From: an uncultured Prevotellaceae bacterium
GTDB taxonomy: Bacteria > Bacteroidota > Bacteroidia > Bacteroidales > Bacteroidaceae
DNA: 64,000 nt
Reading direction: 5' to 3'
Assembly: GCA_902781315.1 (NCBI GenBank)
Contig: CACZIT010000001.1
Location: forward strand, 124,001 to 188,000
Both the position numbers and the translations under genes were made by a program. Position 1 is the stretch's first letter; every line of letters starts with the position of its first letter. Below the pieces are notes generated by a model. It was not told the origin of the DNA. It saw nothing but the letters and a program-made list of their open reading frames with translations, and searched no databases. This document shows positions 51,185 through 59,429 of the stretch, in pieces.

Positions 51185-52213
51185 ATGAAAACAACCATAA
51201 TCACCAAGGCGGGGCTCCTTGCCTGCTCGCTGCTTCTCACTTCGTCACTCCTCACTTCTTGTAGTGATGACGAGAAGTACGACATCGTGGGCAATCCCAA
51301 CAACCTCGTCTACTTCAAGGCCAACGCCGAGAACACTTTCAAAGGTACCGTCATCCACACACCCGTGGGCGATTTCGGCGACATTGCGGCCAAATTCCCC
51401 GTGCGCATCCTGCGCCCCGCCAATCGCGACACCCGCGTGACGGCCATCATCGACAACACCATGGTCGCTGCCTACAACCAGGCCAACGATACCAACTACG
51501 AGCCCATGCCCGAAAGTGCTATCGACGCTTCGCGACTCTCAGCCACCATCCTCACCGGCAACACGGTTGCCCAGGATTCCATTGAGGTTGCCATCCGTCC
51601 CGATGCGCTTGCTTCGCTCACCGCTCCTGCCTACCTGCTTCCTGTGCGCATCGCTCAGGTCGATGGTGACGGCACAGCCAGTGAAGAGCGCGGGTTCGGC
51701 TACGTCATCGTAGAAACCGAGTCGAAACTTATCAAGACCATCACCGATGCCAGCGAGATGCCTGGAACACTCATCGAGGCTGGTGCCGACTGGACTGCCG
51801 AATACAGTTCCGGCACCGCCATCAATGCCGGCGAGCTCTTCGACAAAGACCTTGCCAATGGTCCTCAGCTGCGCACTGATGCCGACGGAGGCCGCACCAC
51901 AACCGTCATCGTAGACATGCAGCAGCAACAGCAGGTGAAAGGCATGCGGCTCGCTCGCTACTGGATGAGCTACTGGGGTGGCTGGTATATTGAAGAGTAC
52001 TACTTCTCTGCCGTGCAGATCGAAATCAGCACCGATGGTCAGAAGTGGACTGAAGTAGGTACTGCACGCGAGGCTGACATGCCGCAGGCCGATGGCTACC
52101 AGCACATTGCCTTCTACGGTGCAGTACCCGCCCGTTATCTCCGCCTCACCATCGAGAGTGGCTCCTCCTCTGTCTCCAGCCTGGCTGAACTCGGCATCTA
52201 TGTCGAGAACTAA
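51185..52213 (+). CDS. DUF1735 and F5/8 type C (discoidin) domain surface lipoprotein
   Basis: 342 residues from the ATG at 51185. Lipoprotein signal with Cys26 (SLLTSC), DUF1735 (about 30-175) and a C-terminal galactose-binding F5/8C module (about 190-342, KGMRLARYWMSYWGGWYIEEYYF ... RYLRLTIES). It is predicted to bind glycan at the cell surface. Last gene of the locus, followed by a strong hairpin terminator. Confidence 0.87.
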   Translation: MKTTIITKAGLLACSLLLTSSLLTSCSDDEKYDIVGNPNNLVYFKANAENTFKGTVIHTPVGDFGDIAAKFPVRILRPANRDTRVTAIIDNTMVAAYNQANDTNYEPMPESAIDASRLSATILTGNTVAQDSIEVAIRPDALASLTAPAYLLPVRIAQVDGDGTASEERGFGYVIVETESKLIKTITDASEMPGTLIEAGADWTAEYSSGTAINAGELFDKDLANGPQLRTDADGGRTTTVIVDMQQQQQVKGMRLARYWMSYWGGWYIEEYYFSAVQIEISTDGQKWTEVGTAREADMPQADGYQHIAFYGAVPARYLRLTIESGSSSVSSLAELGIYVEN

Positions 52214-52236
52214 AGCTTCAATGGTCAGACAATCAT

Positions 52237-52273
52237 CAAAAAAGCAGGAACGTCCGCCGTTCCTGCTTTTTTT
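52237..52273 (+). terminator. Rho-independent terminator after the polysaccharide-utilisation locus
   Basis: Perfect 15-bp stem AAAAAAGCAGGAACG / CGTTCCTGCTTTTTT with a five-base loop and flanking A/T runs; can act in both directions. Confidence 0.9.
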
Positions 52274-52320
52274 GTTTGATTGGCCAGTCTTTTCCAAATA
52301 AAAAGGAAATCACAAAAAAA

Positions 52321-52391
52321 TATCCCCGCACTTCAGTCGAAGTACGGGGATGTTTTGTTTCTGTAGCAGACGGCCCAGTGAACCCGTCTGC
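52321..52391 (-). terminator. Two further hairpins downstream of rpsO
   Basis: ATCCCCGCACTTC / GAAGTACGGGGAT (about 52322-52352) and GCAGACGG / CCGTCTGC (52366-52373 / 52384-52391). Read from rpsO these follow the stop codon and probably end its transcript. Confidence 0.65.
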
Positions 52392-52405
52392 GGTCTGGCC
52401 TTGTC

Positions 52406-52675
52406 TTATCGACGCAGACCCAGAGCCTTGATCAGAGCACGGTAGCGCTCGATGTCCTGGTTCTTCAGGTAAGTCAGCAGTTTGCGACGCTTACCTACCA
52501 GCATCGTCAGCGAACGAGCGGTGTGGTGATCCTTGTGATTCTTCTTCAGGTGCTCTGTCAGGTGCGAAATGCGATACGAGAACAGGGCAACCTGGCTCTC
52601 TACAGAACCCGTGTCTGTGGCTCCGTGGCCGTACTTCTCAAAGAGTTCGACCTTCTTTTCTTTGTCAAGATACAT
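52406..52675 (-). CDS. rpsO: 30S ribosomal protein S15
   Basis: 89-residue S15 (MYLDKEKKVELFEKYG ... TGSVESQVALFSYRISHLTEHL ... HTARSLTMLVGKRRKLLTYL). The ATG at 52675 gives the family-standard length; the longer frame reaches into the promoter region. A TAATTTTG box lies at 52811-52818, so the leader is about 130 nt, long enough for S15 autoregulation, although I did not identify a specific fold. Confidence 0.97.
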   Translation of the reverse strand: MYLDKEKKVELFEKYGHGATDTGSVESQVALFSYRISHLTEHLKKNHKDHHTARSLTMLVGKRRKLLTYLKNQDIERYRALIKALGLRR

Positions 52676-52892
52676 AGTTAAATGTTTTGATGAAATAAGT
52701 TTTTTAATCACATCCAGTCAACGTCAGGCCGCCTTCATCAGAGCATGCCACATCGGCTGAATGCACCGGATTTTCCGGCTTGCAAGTCGGCTTTTCCCGA
52801 TTTGCGGGTGCAAAATTACAACATTTTTCTTATATCACAAACGTTTCTCGCAAAAAAGTTGTAATTTTGCACCCAAATTCATCATATTCAGT
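52676..52892. promoter_or_regulatory. Divergent rpsO/typA promoters in a 17-bp perfect inverted repeat
   Basis: GGGTGCAAAATTACAAC at 52806-52822 is the exact reverse complement of GTTGTAATTTTGCACCC at 52858-52874. Each copy contains a -7 TAATTTTG box pointing outward in the correct direction for rpsO (minus) and typA (plus). Confidence 0.8.
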
Positions 52893-54704
52893 ATGCAAGA
52901 CATCAGAAACATAGCGATTATCGCACACGTTGACCACGGCAAGACAACACTCGTGGACAAAATGATGCTCGCCGGAAAGCTTTTCCGCGACGGTCAGGAT
53001 AACTCTTCGCAGGTGCTCGACGCCAACGACCTTGAGCGCGAGCGCGGCATCACCATTCTTTCGAAAAACGTTTCCATCAACTGGAAAGGAACAAAAATCA
53101 ATATCATCGACACTCCGGGACACGCCGATTTCGGCGGCGAGGTGGAGCGTGTGCTCAACATGGCCGACGGCTGCCTGCTGCTGGTAGACGCTTTCGAGGG
53201 TCCTATGCCTCAGACGCGCTTCGTGCTGCAGAAGGCTTTGCAGATAGGCCTGAAGCCCATCGTCGTCGTCAATAAGGTCGACAAGCCCAACTGTCGTCCC
53301 GAGGAGGTCTACGAAATGGTGTTCGACCTCATGTTTGCCCTTAATGCCACTGAGGATCAGCTCGATTTCCCCGTGGTCTATGGCTCGGCCAAGCAGGGCT
53401 GGATGGGCGAAGACTGGCGCACACCGACCGACAACATCGAGTATCTGCTCGACAAGATTGTTGAAGTCATCCCTGCCCCGCAGCAGCTGGAGGGCACACC
53501 CCAGATGCTCATCACCTCGCTCGACTATTCCAACTATACGGGCCGCATCGCCGTGGGCCGTGTCCATCGTGGCACGCTCAAGGACGGCATGCAGGTGACC
53601 ATTAGCCACCGCGACGGCACCCAGGAGCGCACGAAGATCAAGGAACTCCACACCTTCGAGGGCATGGGCCATCAAAAGACCGACCACGTCGACTCGGGCG
53701 ACATCTGTGCCGTCATCGGACTGGAGAAATTCGAGATTGGCGACACCATCTGCGACCTGGAGAATCCCGAGCCGCTGCCGCCCATCGCCATTGACGAGCC
53801 CACCATGTCGATGCTCTTCACCATCAACGACTCGCCCTTCTTCGGCAAGGAAGGTAAGTTCTGCACCAGCCGTCACATTGGCGATCGTCTGCAGCGCGAA
53901 CTCGAGAAGAACCTTGCCCTGCGCGTAGAGCCCTTCGAGGATGCCACCGATGCCTGGGTCGTCTCGGGCCGCGGCGTGCTCCATCTTTCGGTGCTCATCG
54001 AGACCATGCGCCGCGAGGGCTACGAATTGCAGGTGGGCCAGCCACAGGTTATCTATAAGGAAATCAACGGCCAGAAGTGCGAGCCCATCGAGGAACTCAC
54101 CATCAACGTACCTGAGGAATTCTCGTCGAAGATGATCGACATGGTCACGCGCCGCAAGGGCGAGATGACCAGCATGGAGAGCCAGGGCGACCGCGTCAAC
54201 ATCGAGTTTGACATCCCCTCGCGCGGCATCATCGGACTGCGCACCAACGTGCTCACGGCCTCGCAGGGCGAAGCCATCATGGCCCATCGCTACAAGGAGT
54301 ATCAGCCCTACAAGGGCGAGATCACGCGTCGGCAGAACGGATCGATGATTGCCCTTGAGACGGGCACTGCTTACGCCTACGCCATCGACAAGCTGCAGGA
54401 TCGCGGCAAGTTCTTCATCGATCCGGGCGAAGAGGTCTACATGGGCCAGGTCGTCGGCGAGCACGTGCACGACAACGACCTCGTCATCAACGTCTGCAAG
54501 GCCAAGCAGCTCACCAACGTGCGCGCATCGGGTACCGACGACAAGGCCCGCATCGTGCCGAAGGTCATCATGAGCCTCGAGGAATGTCTGGAGTACATCA
54601 AGACCGACGAGCTCGTCGAGGTCACACCGAAGTCCATGCGCATGCGCAAGCTTATCCTCGACCACGACCAGCGTAAGAAGGCCAACATTGCCAAGACGAA
54701 ATAG
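52893..54704 (+). CDS. typA: Ribosome-associated GTPase TypA/BipA
   Basis: 603 residues from the ATG at 52893 ([20 protein letters not shown]). Translation-factor GTPase with G1 [10 protein letters not shown]2/G3 RERGITI and [13 protein letters not shown]4 NKVDKP; then beta-barrel, EF-G-like domains and the BipA-specific C-terminal domain. It functions in 50S assembly and stress adaptation. Leader is short after a TAATTTTG box (52862-52869). Confidence 0.97.
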   Translation: MQDIRNIAIIAHVDHGKTTLVDKMMLAGKLFRDGQDNSSQVLDANDLERERGITILSKNVSINWKGTKINIIDTPGHADFGGEVERVLNMADGCLLLVDAFEGPMPQTRFVLQKALQIGLKPIVVVNKVDKPNCRPEEVYEMVFDLMFALNATEDQLDFPVVYGSAKQGWMGEDWRTPTDNIEYLLDKIVEVIPAPQQLEGTPQMLITSLDYSNYTGRIAVGRVHRGTLKDGMQVTISHRDGTQERTKIKELHTFEGMGHQKTDHVDSGDICAVIGLEKFEIGDTICDLENPEPLPPIAIDEPTMSMLFTINDSPFFGKEGKFCTSRHIGDRLQRELEKNLALRVEPFEDATDAWVVSGRGVLHLSVLIETMRREGYELQVGQPQVIYKEINGQKCEPIEELTINVPEEFSSKMIDMVTRRKGEMTSMESQGDRVNIEFDIPSRGIIGLRTNVLTASQGEAIMAHRYKEYQPYKGEITRRQNGSMIALETGTAYAYAIDKLQDRGKFFIDPGEEVYMGQVVGEHVHDNDLVINVCKAKQLTNVRASGTDDKARIVPKVIMSLEECLEYIKTDELVEVTPKSMRMRKLILDHDQRKKANIAKTK

Positions 54705-54755
54705 TGGTCATCCCTCGTAAAAACCATCTCCCCCAACGCTAAAACCCCAACAACG

Positions 54756-55622
54756 ATGAAGAAAGCAACATCCATCCGCACCCCTTGGGCAGCCGCAACG
54801 GCGCTGCTGGCAGTGCTCCTGCTGGCTGCCTGCGGCCAGAAGTCGGAAGAGCAGAAGATGGCTGAACCCGAGAGCAACGGCAAGTCCAACAGCGAACTGC
54901 TGCTTCCCGGCGACAGCACCATCTACGGACTGGCCTGCGAGGGCTGCAACGATTCCGTCGTCGTGCTGCTGCCCGGCGATGGCGGCGACCCCGTCACCTA
55001 TGACATCGTCAATGCCCATCGCCAGCACCACGTCATGGGTAAGCTCATGGTGGGCGACTGGATTGGCCTCGTGCGCAATCCGAATGACTCCACCGTGGCC
55101 GACTTCGTCGTCAACCTCGACCAACTCAAGGGTACGTGGTGCTATGTTGTCATGCCCAAGTGGCGCGATGCCGACAATCCCTTCCAGGGGGCTCGGGCTA
55201 ACATGAGCCAGAAAGACCTGGATTCGCTCAAGAATGAGTACTTCATCCCCCGCGAATACGGATTCTCGCTCAAGCGCCAGTGGACAGCCCAGAGCGTGGG
55301 CTATGTGCGCCAAAACGCGCTCCAGAGCGAAAGCCCCGTCGTCTATCCGCAGCTGCTCTACTTCACAGAGTGGCACATCCTGAACGGCCGTCTCGTCATG
55401 ACCTCCGGCGAGTTCCGCAAGACGGGGAAGAACGAGGCGATGGAGGTGGTCAACAACCGCCAGGACACCTGCGACATCGTGCTCCTCACCGAGGATTCGC
55501 TCGTGCTCTCCAGCGAAGGTGAGTCGCGCGGCTACTATCGTCGCTCCAACACTGCCGACATCAACAAGGAAGCCCGCCAGAAGGCTGCCGAGCAGCAGAA
55601 GCGAGCCCTCGAAAGCCGCTGA
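54756..55622 (+). CDS. Lipoprotein of unknown function
   Basis: 288 residues. Signal peptide with lipobox LLAAC (Cys26), then a mostly beta domain with the motifs YGLACEGCNDSVVVLLPGD and LKGTWCYVVMP, which faintly recall lipocalin-like proteins. The C-terminus is a charged helix (KEARQKAAEQQKRALES). I do not recognise a family. It is 51 bp downstream of typA and probably on the same transcript; a strong terminator follows. Confidence 0.75.
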   Translation: MKKATSIRTPWAAATALLAVLLLAACGQKSEEQKMAEPESNGKSNSELLLPGDSTIYGLACEGCNDSVVVLLPGDGGDPVTYDIVNAHRQHHVMGKLMVGDWIGLVRNPNDSTVADFVVNLDQLKGTWCYVVMPKWRDADNPFQGARANMSQKDLDSLKNEYFIPREYGFSLKRQWTAQSVGYVRQNALQSESPVVYPQLLYFTEWHILNGRLVMTSGEFRKTGKNEAMEVVNNRQDTCDIVLLTEDSLVLSSEGESRGYYRRSNTADINKEARQKAAEQQKRALESR

Positions 55623-55685
55623 CATTTTTCCCCCCCCGGCAATTCTTCAGAAAGTTTTTTACAGGCCCCAATGGGGTCACATATA

Positions 55686-55719
55686 CGAAGAACCGCAGGT
55701 GTTTGCCTGCGGTTCTTCG
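55686..55719 (+). terminator. Rho-independent terminator after the typA-lipoprotein unit
   Basis: 14-bp perfect stem CGAAGAACCGCAGG / CCTGCGGTTCTTCG with a six-base loop, followed by TTTG. Confidence 0.85.
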
Positions 55720-55786
55720 TTTGTACTGCCCCGTTGTGGTAAAAAGTAGATGCCTTTCCCTTCGTTAATAAGAGGCTTTTCCTTTT

Positions 55787-55874
55787 GCAAAACAACTTGT
55801 TTTCCTTTGCAAAATAACTTAATTTCCCCAGCAAATTAACTTGTTTTGCTCAGCAAAACAGATGAATTTGCAAT
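55787..55874. repeat. 22-bp-period repeat array, copy 3 (four units)
   Basis: Units at 55787, 55809, 55831 and 55853, each beginning GCAAA and most containing AACTTGTTTT or AACTTAATTT. Same unit family as the arrays at 9718 and 38549. Confidence 0.85.
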
Positions 55875-56028
55875 CACGAAATATCGTTTTTCAAGCGGGG
55901 GGACATAGCAGGGTGAGACAAGTGCCTGCAGGTACGTGCTAAAGATAACCAGCCAAATCATTGGCTGGTAGAGGTATCGCAAGGCAATCAGCGTGCCTTC
56001 AGGTGCGCGACATAAGAGAAGGGCTTGC

Positions 56029-58299
56029 CTACGTCTCCAGCAGGCGCTTCAGGTCGGCTTCTTCGCCCACCACCCACACAATGTCGCCCTGCTCGAAGGG
56101 ACGGTTCGGGCTGATCAGCGTCAGCTGTTCCTGACCTTCCTCCACACCTACCACCATGCAGCCGTACTGTTCGCGCAGTCCGCTTTCCTTCAGCGTGCGG
56201 CCGATGAAGGGACTCGTGGCCGAGAGGATGATCTTGCGCAGGTGCATTTCACGCTTCTCTATCTCGGCATCCTCAGGCACGAGTTCGTCGCGCAGGGCCG
56301 TGGCAAACTGCTGCAGCTGGTCGTCGTTGCCGATAGCCTGGATGCGGTCGCCGGGGAAGAGCACGGTGTCGCCTGTGGGGATGTTCAGCCGCTGCATACC
56401 GCGCAGCACGCTGCTCACGTGCACGCCGAAACGCTGGGCTATCCTGAGTTGGGCAAGCGAGCGACCTGCCCACAGCGAGTCTTCAGGCACAGCGAACTCG
56501 CCGATGTGGATGTCGCGGTCCAGCAGATGTCCTTCAAAAAGCGGCTTCTTCCTTCCATGCACCTGTGCCTCGATGTCGCGCGACCGCAGGTTCTGAACGA
56601 ACATGCGCTCCAGGCGGATGCTGCGCCGCTTCAGCGAGCGCGACATGATCATCAGCACGACGGCCACGAGGGCGATGGCCACAATCAGCGCGTTCTTGAA
56701 ACGCGACAGATAGTTCACGATGTAGAAGATGAAGGCTGCTGCGATGATCAGTCGAACCAACACGGTGAAAATCAGCGGCAGGCGGTTCAGGTGGCTTTCT
56801 GTCCAGAGGGCGCGGAACTCCTCGGAATGGTTTTTCTTCATCACCATGGCGCGCAGGAAGGGCGCAATGAGCAGCACGGTGAGCACGCCCGTGATGGCAT
56901 TGGCATACCAGTGCAGCTCCCAGCCGGGCAGCAGGCGCCGCGTGAAGGGCAGCACGAAGGTGAACATCAAGGCGATGGTGGCTCCTGAGAGAATGCTGTA
57001 GACCACGGTGTTGAGGCCCATCTGCGTGAGCAGGCGTTGCCAGTTGCTGCGCTCCGTCTGCGTGCTGTGATGGGCTTCGCCCAGGTGGTTCAGCCGTCGC
57101 AGCCATCGCTTCGGCATGTGAGTGGAAAGAAGGTTGTAGCAGGGGTCGGCAGCGCGGATCATGTAAGGTGTGAGGAATGTGGTGACCACCGACACCGCTA
57201 CTACAACCGGATATAGGAAATCGCTGATGACGCCGAGCGAGAGGCCCAGCGACGCGATGATGAATGCAAACTCGCCAATCTGTGCCATCGAGAAGCCGCA
57301 GCGCATGGCGGTCTTCAGGGGTTGGCCGCTGAGCATGTAGCCCGTCGAGCCAAAGATGGCCTGCCCCAGCAGGATGGTCAGCGTAAGCACGAGGATGGGC
57401 GCCCACTGCGAAACGAGGATTTGCGGGTCTACCAGCATGCCCACCGACACGAAGAACACTGCACCGAAGAGGTTCTTCACGGGTTCCACGAGGCGGATGA
57501 TTTTGTCGGCCTCGATGGTCTCGGCCAGGATGCTGCCCATCACGAAAGCGCCGAAAGCAGAGCTGAAGCCCGCCCGCGTGGCGATGACGGCCATGAGAAA
57601 GCACAGTCCCAGCGAGATGATGACGAGCATCTCGTCGGTCATCAGTCGGCGCGTCTTCCTCAGAAACAGCGGGATGAGGAAAATACCCACCACGAACCAC
57701 AGCACCAGGATGATGCCCAGCCGCAGGATGCTCATGAGCATGCCGCCAGCAATGCCCCCTCCTTCGGCGCCGCTGGGCGAGGTTCCCGCAATGGTCGATA
57801 GCATCACCATCATCACGATGGCCAGGATGTCCTCCAGGATGAGCACGCTCATCACCAGCGAGGCAAACCGCTGTTGGCGTAGGCCCATGTCGTCGAAGGC
57901 TTTATAGATGATGGTGGTCGACGACATGGCGAGCATGCCGCCCAGGAACACGCAGTTCATCTGCGACCAGCCGAACGCCTTGCCCACAAGGATGCCCAGG
58001 GTCATCATCGAGAACACGATCGACACGGCGGCAATGACGGGCGCCATGCCCATCTTCAGAATCTTCTTGAACGAGAAATCCAGTCCCAGTGCGAACAGCA
58101 GGAACAGCACGCCGATGTCGGCCCACGTCTGGATGTTCTCCTTGTCGACCACCGATGCCAAGTACGGCATGTGCGGCGACACGAGGAATCCGGCCACGAT
58201 GTAGCCCAGCACCAGCGGTTGCTTCAGCCGTTTGAACAACAGTGTCACCGCGCCGGCCACTACCAGTATCAACGTCAGGTCGAGAATCAGATGCTCCAT
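56029..58299 (-). CDS. KefB-type cation:proton antiporter with two TrkA-C domains
   Basis: 756 residues. The N-terminal half is a CPA2 antiporter of about twelve helices (VLGYIVAGFLVSPH, LLFALGLDFSFKKI, GMLAMSSTTIIYKA, LEDILAIVMMV). A second helix group and two regulatory RCK_C/TrkA-C domains (about 585-665 and 675-756: IHIGEFAVPEDSLWAGRSLAQL, RKIILSATSPFIGRTLKES) follow. There is no NAD-binding RCK_N. It likely exchanges K+ or Na+ for H+. It lies 12 bp after the PIN toxin gene on the same strand. Confidence 0.9.
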   Translation of the reverse strand: MEHLILDLTLILVVAGAVTLLFKRLKQPLVLGYIVAGFLVSPHMPYLASVVDKENIQTWADIGVLFLLFALGLDFSFKKILKMGMAPVIAAVSIVFSMMTLGILVGKAFGWSQMNCVFLGGMLAMSSTTIIYKAFDDMGLRQQRFASLVMSVLILEDILAIVMMVMLSTIAGTSPSGAEGGGIAGGMLMSILRLGIILVLWFVVGIFLIPLFLRKTRRLMTDEMLVIISLGLCFLMAVIATRAGFSSAFGAFVMGSILAETIEADKIIRLVEPVKNLFGAVFFVSVGMLVDPQILVSQWAPILVLTLTILLGQAIFGSTGYMLSGQPLKTAMRCGFSMAQIGEFAFIIASLGLSLGVISDFLYPVVVAVSVVTTFLTPYMIRAADPCYNLLSTHMPKRWLRRLNHLGEAHHSTQTERSNWQRLLTQMGLNTVVYSILSGATIALMFTFVLPFTRRLLPGWELHWYANAITGVLTVLLIAPFLRAMVMKKNHSEEFRALWTESHLNRLPLIFTVLVRLIIAAAFIFYIVNYLSRFKNALIVAIALVAVVLMIMSRSLKRRSIRLERMFVQNLRSRDIEAQVHGRKKPLFEGHLLDRDIHIGEFAVPEDSLWAGRSLAQLRIAQRFGVHVSSVLRGMQRLNIPTGDTVLFPGDRIQAIGNDDQLQQFATALRDELVPEDAEIEKREMHLRKIILSATSPFIGRTLKESGLREQYGCMVVGVEEGQEQLTLISPNRPFEQGDIVWVVGEEADLKRLLET

Positions 58300-58311
58300 A
58301 AGATGAAATAA

Positions 58312-58725
58312 TTATGATAAGAACTCGTCAAGGAAATCGGAGGGCGACATGTGCGGGATGTCAAAATCAAGGAACCCTTTTTTGTCGCGAGTAAGGATAA
58401 CATCCGCTTCAATCGTTTTTGACGAGAAATACTGTATGGTATCTTCAAAATCTTTCCCTTCACGGTTAAGCGCAATCTCAACAATATGCGCGTCAATTGG
58501 CGTTGTGTGGCAAAGTTTGAACAGTGCTTTCATTTTCTCATAAAGCAACGATCTTTCATACTTGTGTTGCAAGATGTAGAACGCATTGACAAAACTCAAT
58601 GCACAGACAGAAAGGTCAATCTTCCCTTTTGCAGCCAAATCGAAAATGATTGCCGCAGGCATATAATGACCTCTGTCGCTATCATAAAAGTCGATAATGA
58701 CATTAGTATCTAAAAATACCTTCAT
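58312..58725 (-). CDS. PIN-domain ribonuclease, putative VapC-like toxin
   Basis: 137 residues. The N-terminal MKVFLDTNVIIDFY (Asp6), central Glu/Asp (FEDTIQYF) and late TRDKKGF motifs give the acidic Mg-binding site of PIN nucleases. It overlaps the stop of the upstream small gene by 4 bp, the classic toxin-antitoxin arrangement. The DNA is AT-richer than its neighbours, suggesting acquisition. The target RNA is unknown. Confidence 0.88.
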   Translation of the reverse strand: MKVFLDTNVIIDFYDSDRGHYMPAAIIFDLAAKGKIDLSVCALSFVNAFYILQHKYERSLLYEKMKALFKLCHTTPIDAHIVEIALNREGKDFEDTIQYFSSKTIEADVILTRDKKGFLDFDIPHMSPSDFLDEFLS

Positions 58726-59045
58726 GCATTCTCCTCCTTGACAATTTTAATAAGAGTTGCATCATAATCGCTGGGAAGTGGAACTCTCTCAAAAGACGAC
58801 AATGCGGCAATTTCTGGAGACAGTTCATAAGAATCCCACTGGTGGTTTTCTCTGTTTCCCGACTGTGTTGGTCTGGCTGCTAGTTTATCTACCAAAAAAC
58901 TGATGGCTAATGGTATATCATCAGTCTTCACAGCCGACAAATACGCCGGCAGTTGCTCTTTGGATATGAATCCGTTAACCCTATTTGCAATTTGTCCCGT
59001 TGCAAGAGGTTCACTTGCGAAATCGTTCTTGTCTGTTTCCATCAT
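58722..59045 (-). CDS. Putative antitoxin of the PIN-domain toxin
   Basis: 107-residue, mostly charged protein without a DNA-binding motif I can name. A central region (YLSAVKTDDIPLAISFLVDKLAARP) is helical, and the C-terminus (PLPSDYDATLIKIVKEENA) is acidic, as expected for a toxin-neutralising tail. Its role is inferred from the 4-bp overlap with the PIN gene. A full promoter (TTTG, 19 bp, TAATTTTG) precedes it. Confidence 0.7.
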   Translation of the reverse strand: MMETDKNDFASEPLATGQIANRVNGFISKEQLPAYLSAVKTDDIPLAISFLVDKLAARPTQSGNRENHQWDSYELSPEIAALSSFERVPLPSDYDATLIKIVKEENA

Positions 59046-59059
59046 ACACTAGTTTTCTG

Positions 59060-59090
59060 CAAAATTACGATAAAAACTTCAAAGTGCAAA
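59060..59090 (-). promoter_or_regulatory. Bacteroidetes promoter for the toxin-antitoxin pair
   Basis: Minus strand TTTG (59087-59090), 19-bp spacer, TAATTTTG (59060-59067). Confidence 0.75.
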
Positions 59091-59106
59091 GTTTCGCCTG
59101 CAAAAT

Positions 59107-59137
59107 TTTGTAGTCTCGCGTTTTTTCCCTATCTTTG
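59107..59137 (+). promoter_or_regulatory. Bacteroidetes promoter for the dockerin gene
   Basis: TTTG (59107-59110), 19-bp spacer, TATCTTTG (59130-59137). The start codon is 292 bp further on, an unusually long leader for this genome. Confidence 0.78.
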
Positions 59138-59143
59138 CCACGG

Positions 59144-59429
59144 AAACTTAAAACCATTCCGCCTATGAAGCAATAAAAAGAATAAATGACATATAGAAAC
59201 TGAAGCGTCCGCTTTGATTCTTGTTTCGGAAATTCGCCAAAATCAAAGAAACAACCAAGAGTAAGAGCACGGATGCTCACGTCGGTTCGACGTGGGCTTT
59301 TACTCGGATATGGTTGTTAGGTGTTTGGCGATACCTCCGAAACGTAGACGAAGTAAGTAGTCCACGTTTTTTTTGTGTCAATTTCTGAAAGTATCGAACA
59401 AACATTATTAACAATAAAAACCAAATCGT
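59144..59429 (+). ncRNA. Candidate structured 5' leader (attenuator/riboswitch-like)
   Basis: Within the leader, GCTCACGTCG / CGACGTGGGC (59275-59284 / 59288-59297) forms a 10-bp hairpin followed by TTTT. An alternative stem CGTGGGCT / AGTCCACG (59291-59298 / 59359-59366), directly followed by eight Ts (59367-59374), uses the same bases, so the two exclude each other. Inside the second lie nested stems TCGGA / TCCGA (59304-59308 / 59336-59340) and AGGTGT / ATACCT (59319-59324 / 59331-59336). A smaller GAGCA / TGCTC hairpin precedes them. I cannot match it to a known class by eye. Confidence 0.55.

Larger units (their letters stand above)
55623..56028. other. Intergenic region with terminator and 22-bp array
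   Basis: A 406-bp gap between convergent genes, without a convincing gene. It holds a terminator hairpin (55686-55719), a GGCCCCAATGGGGTC palindrome just before it, and a 22-bp-period array (55787-55874). About 150 bp to the antiporter stop show nothing recognisable. Confidence 0.75.
59046..59429. other. Gene-free stretch with divergent promoters and structured leader
   Basis: 384 bp between the antitoxin start and the dockerin gene. It holds the antitoxin promoter (59060-59090), the dockerin-gene promoter (59107-59137) and the leader RNA described separately. No protein gene is seen. Confidence 0.8.

Noticed and set aside
55993..56988. Long open frame on the plus strand opposite the KefB-like gene
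   Set aside because: It lies antisense to a well-conserved antiporter, has a low-complexity His/Arg/Gln-rich composition and no domain or start signal.
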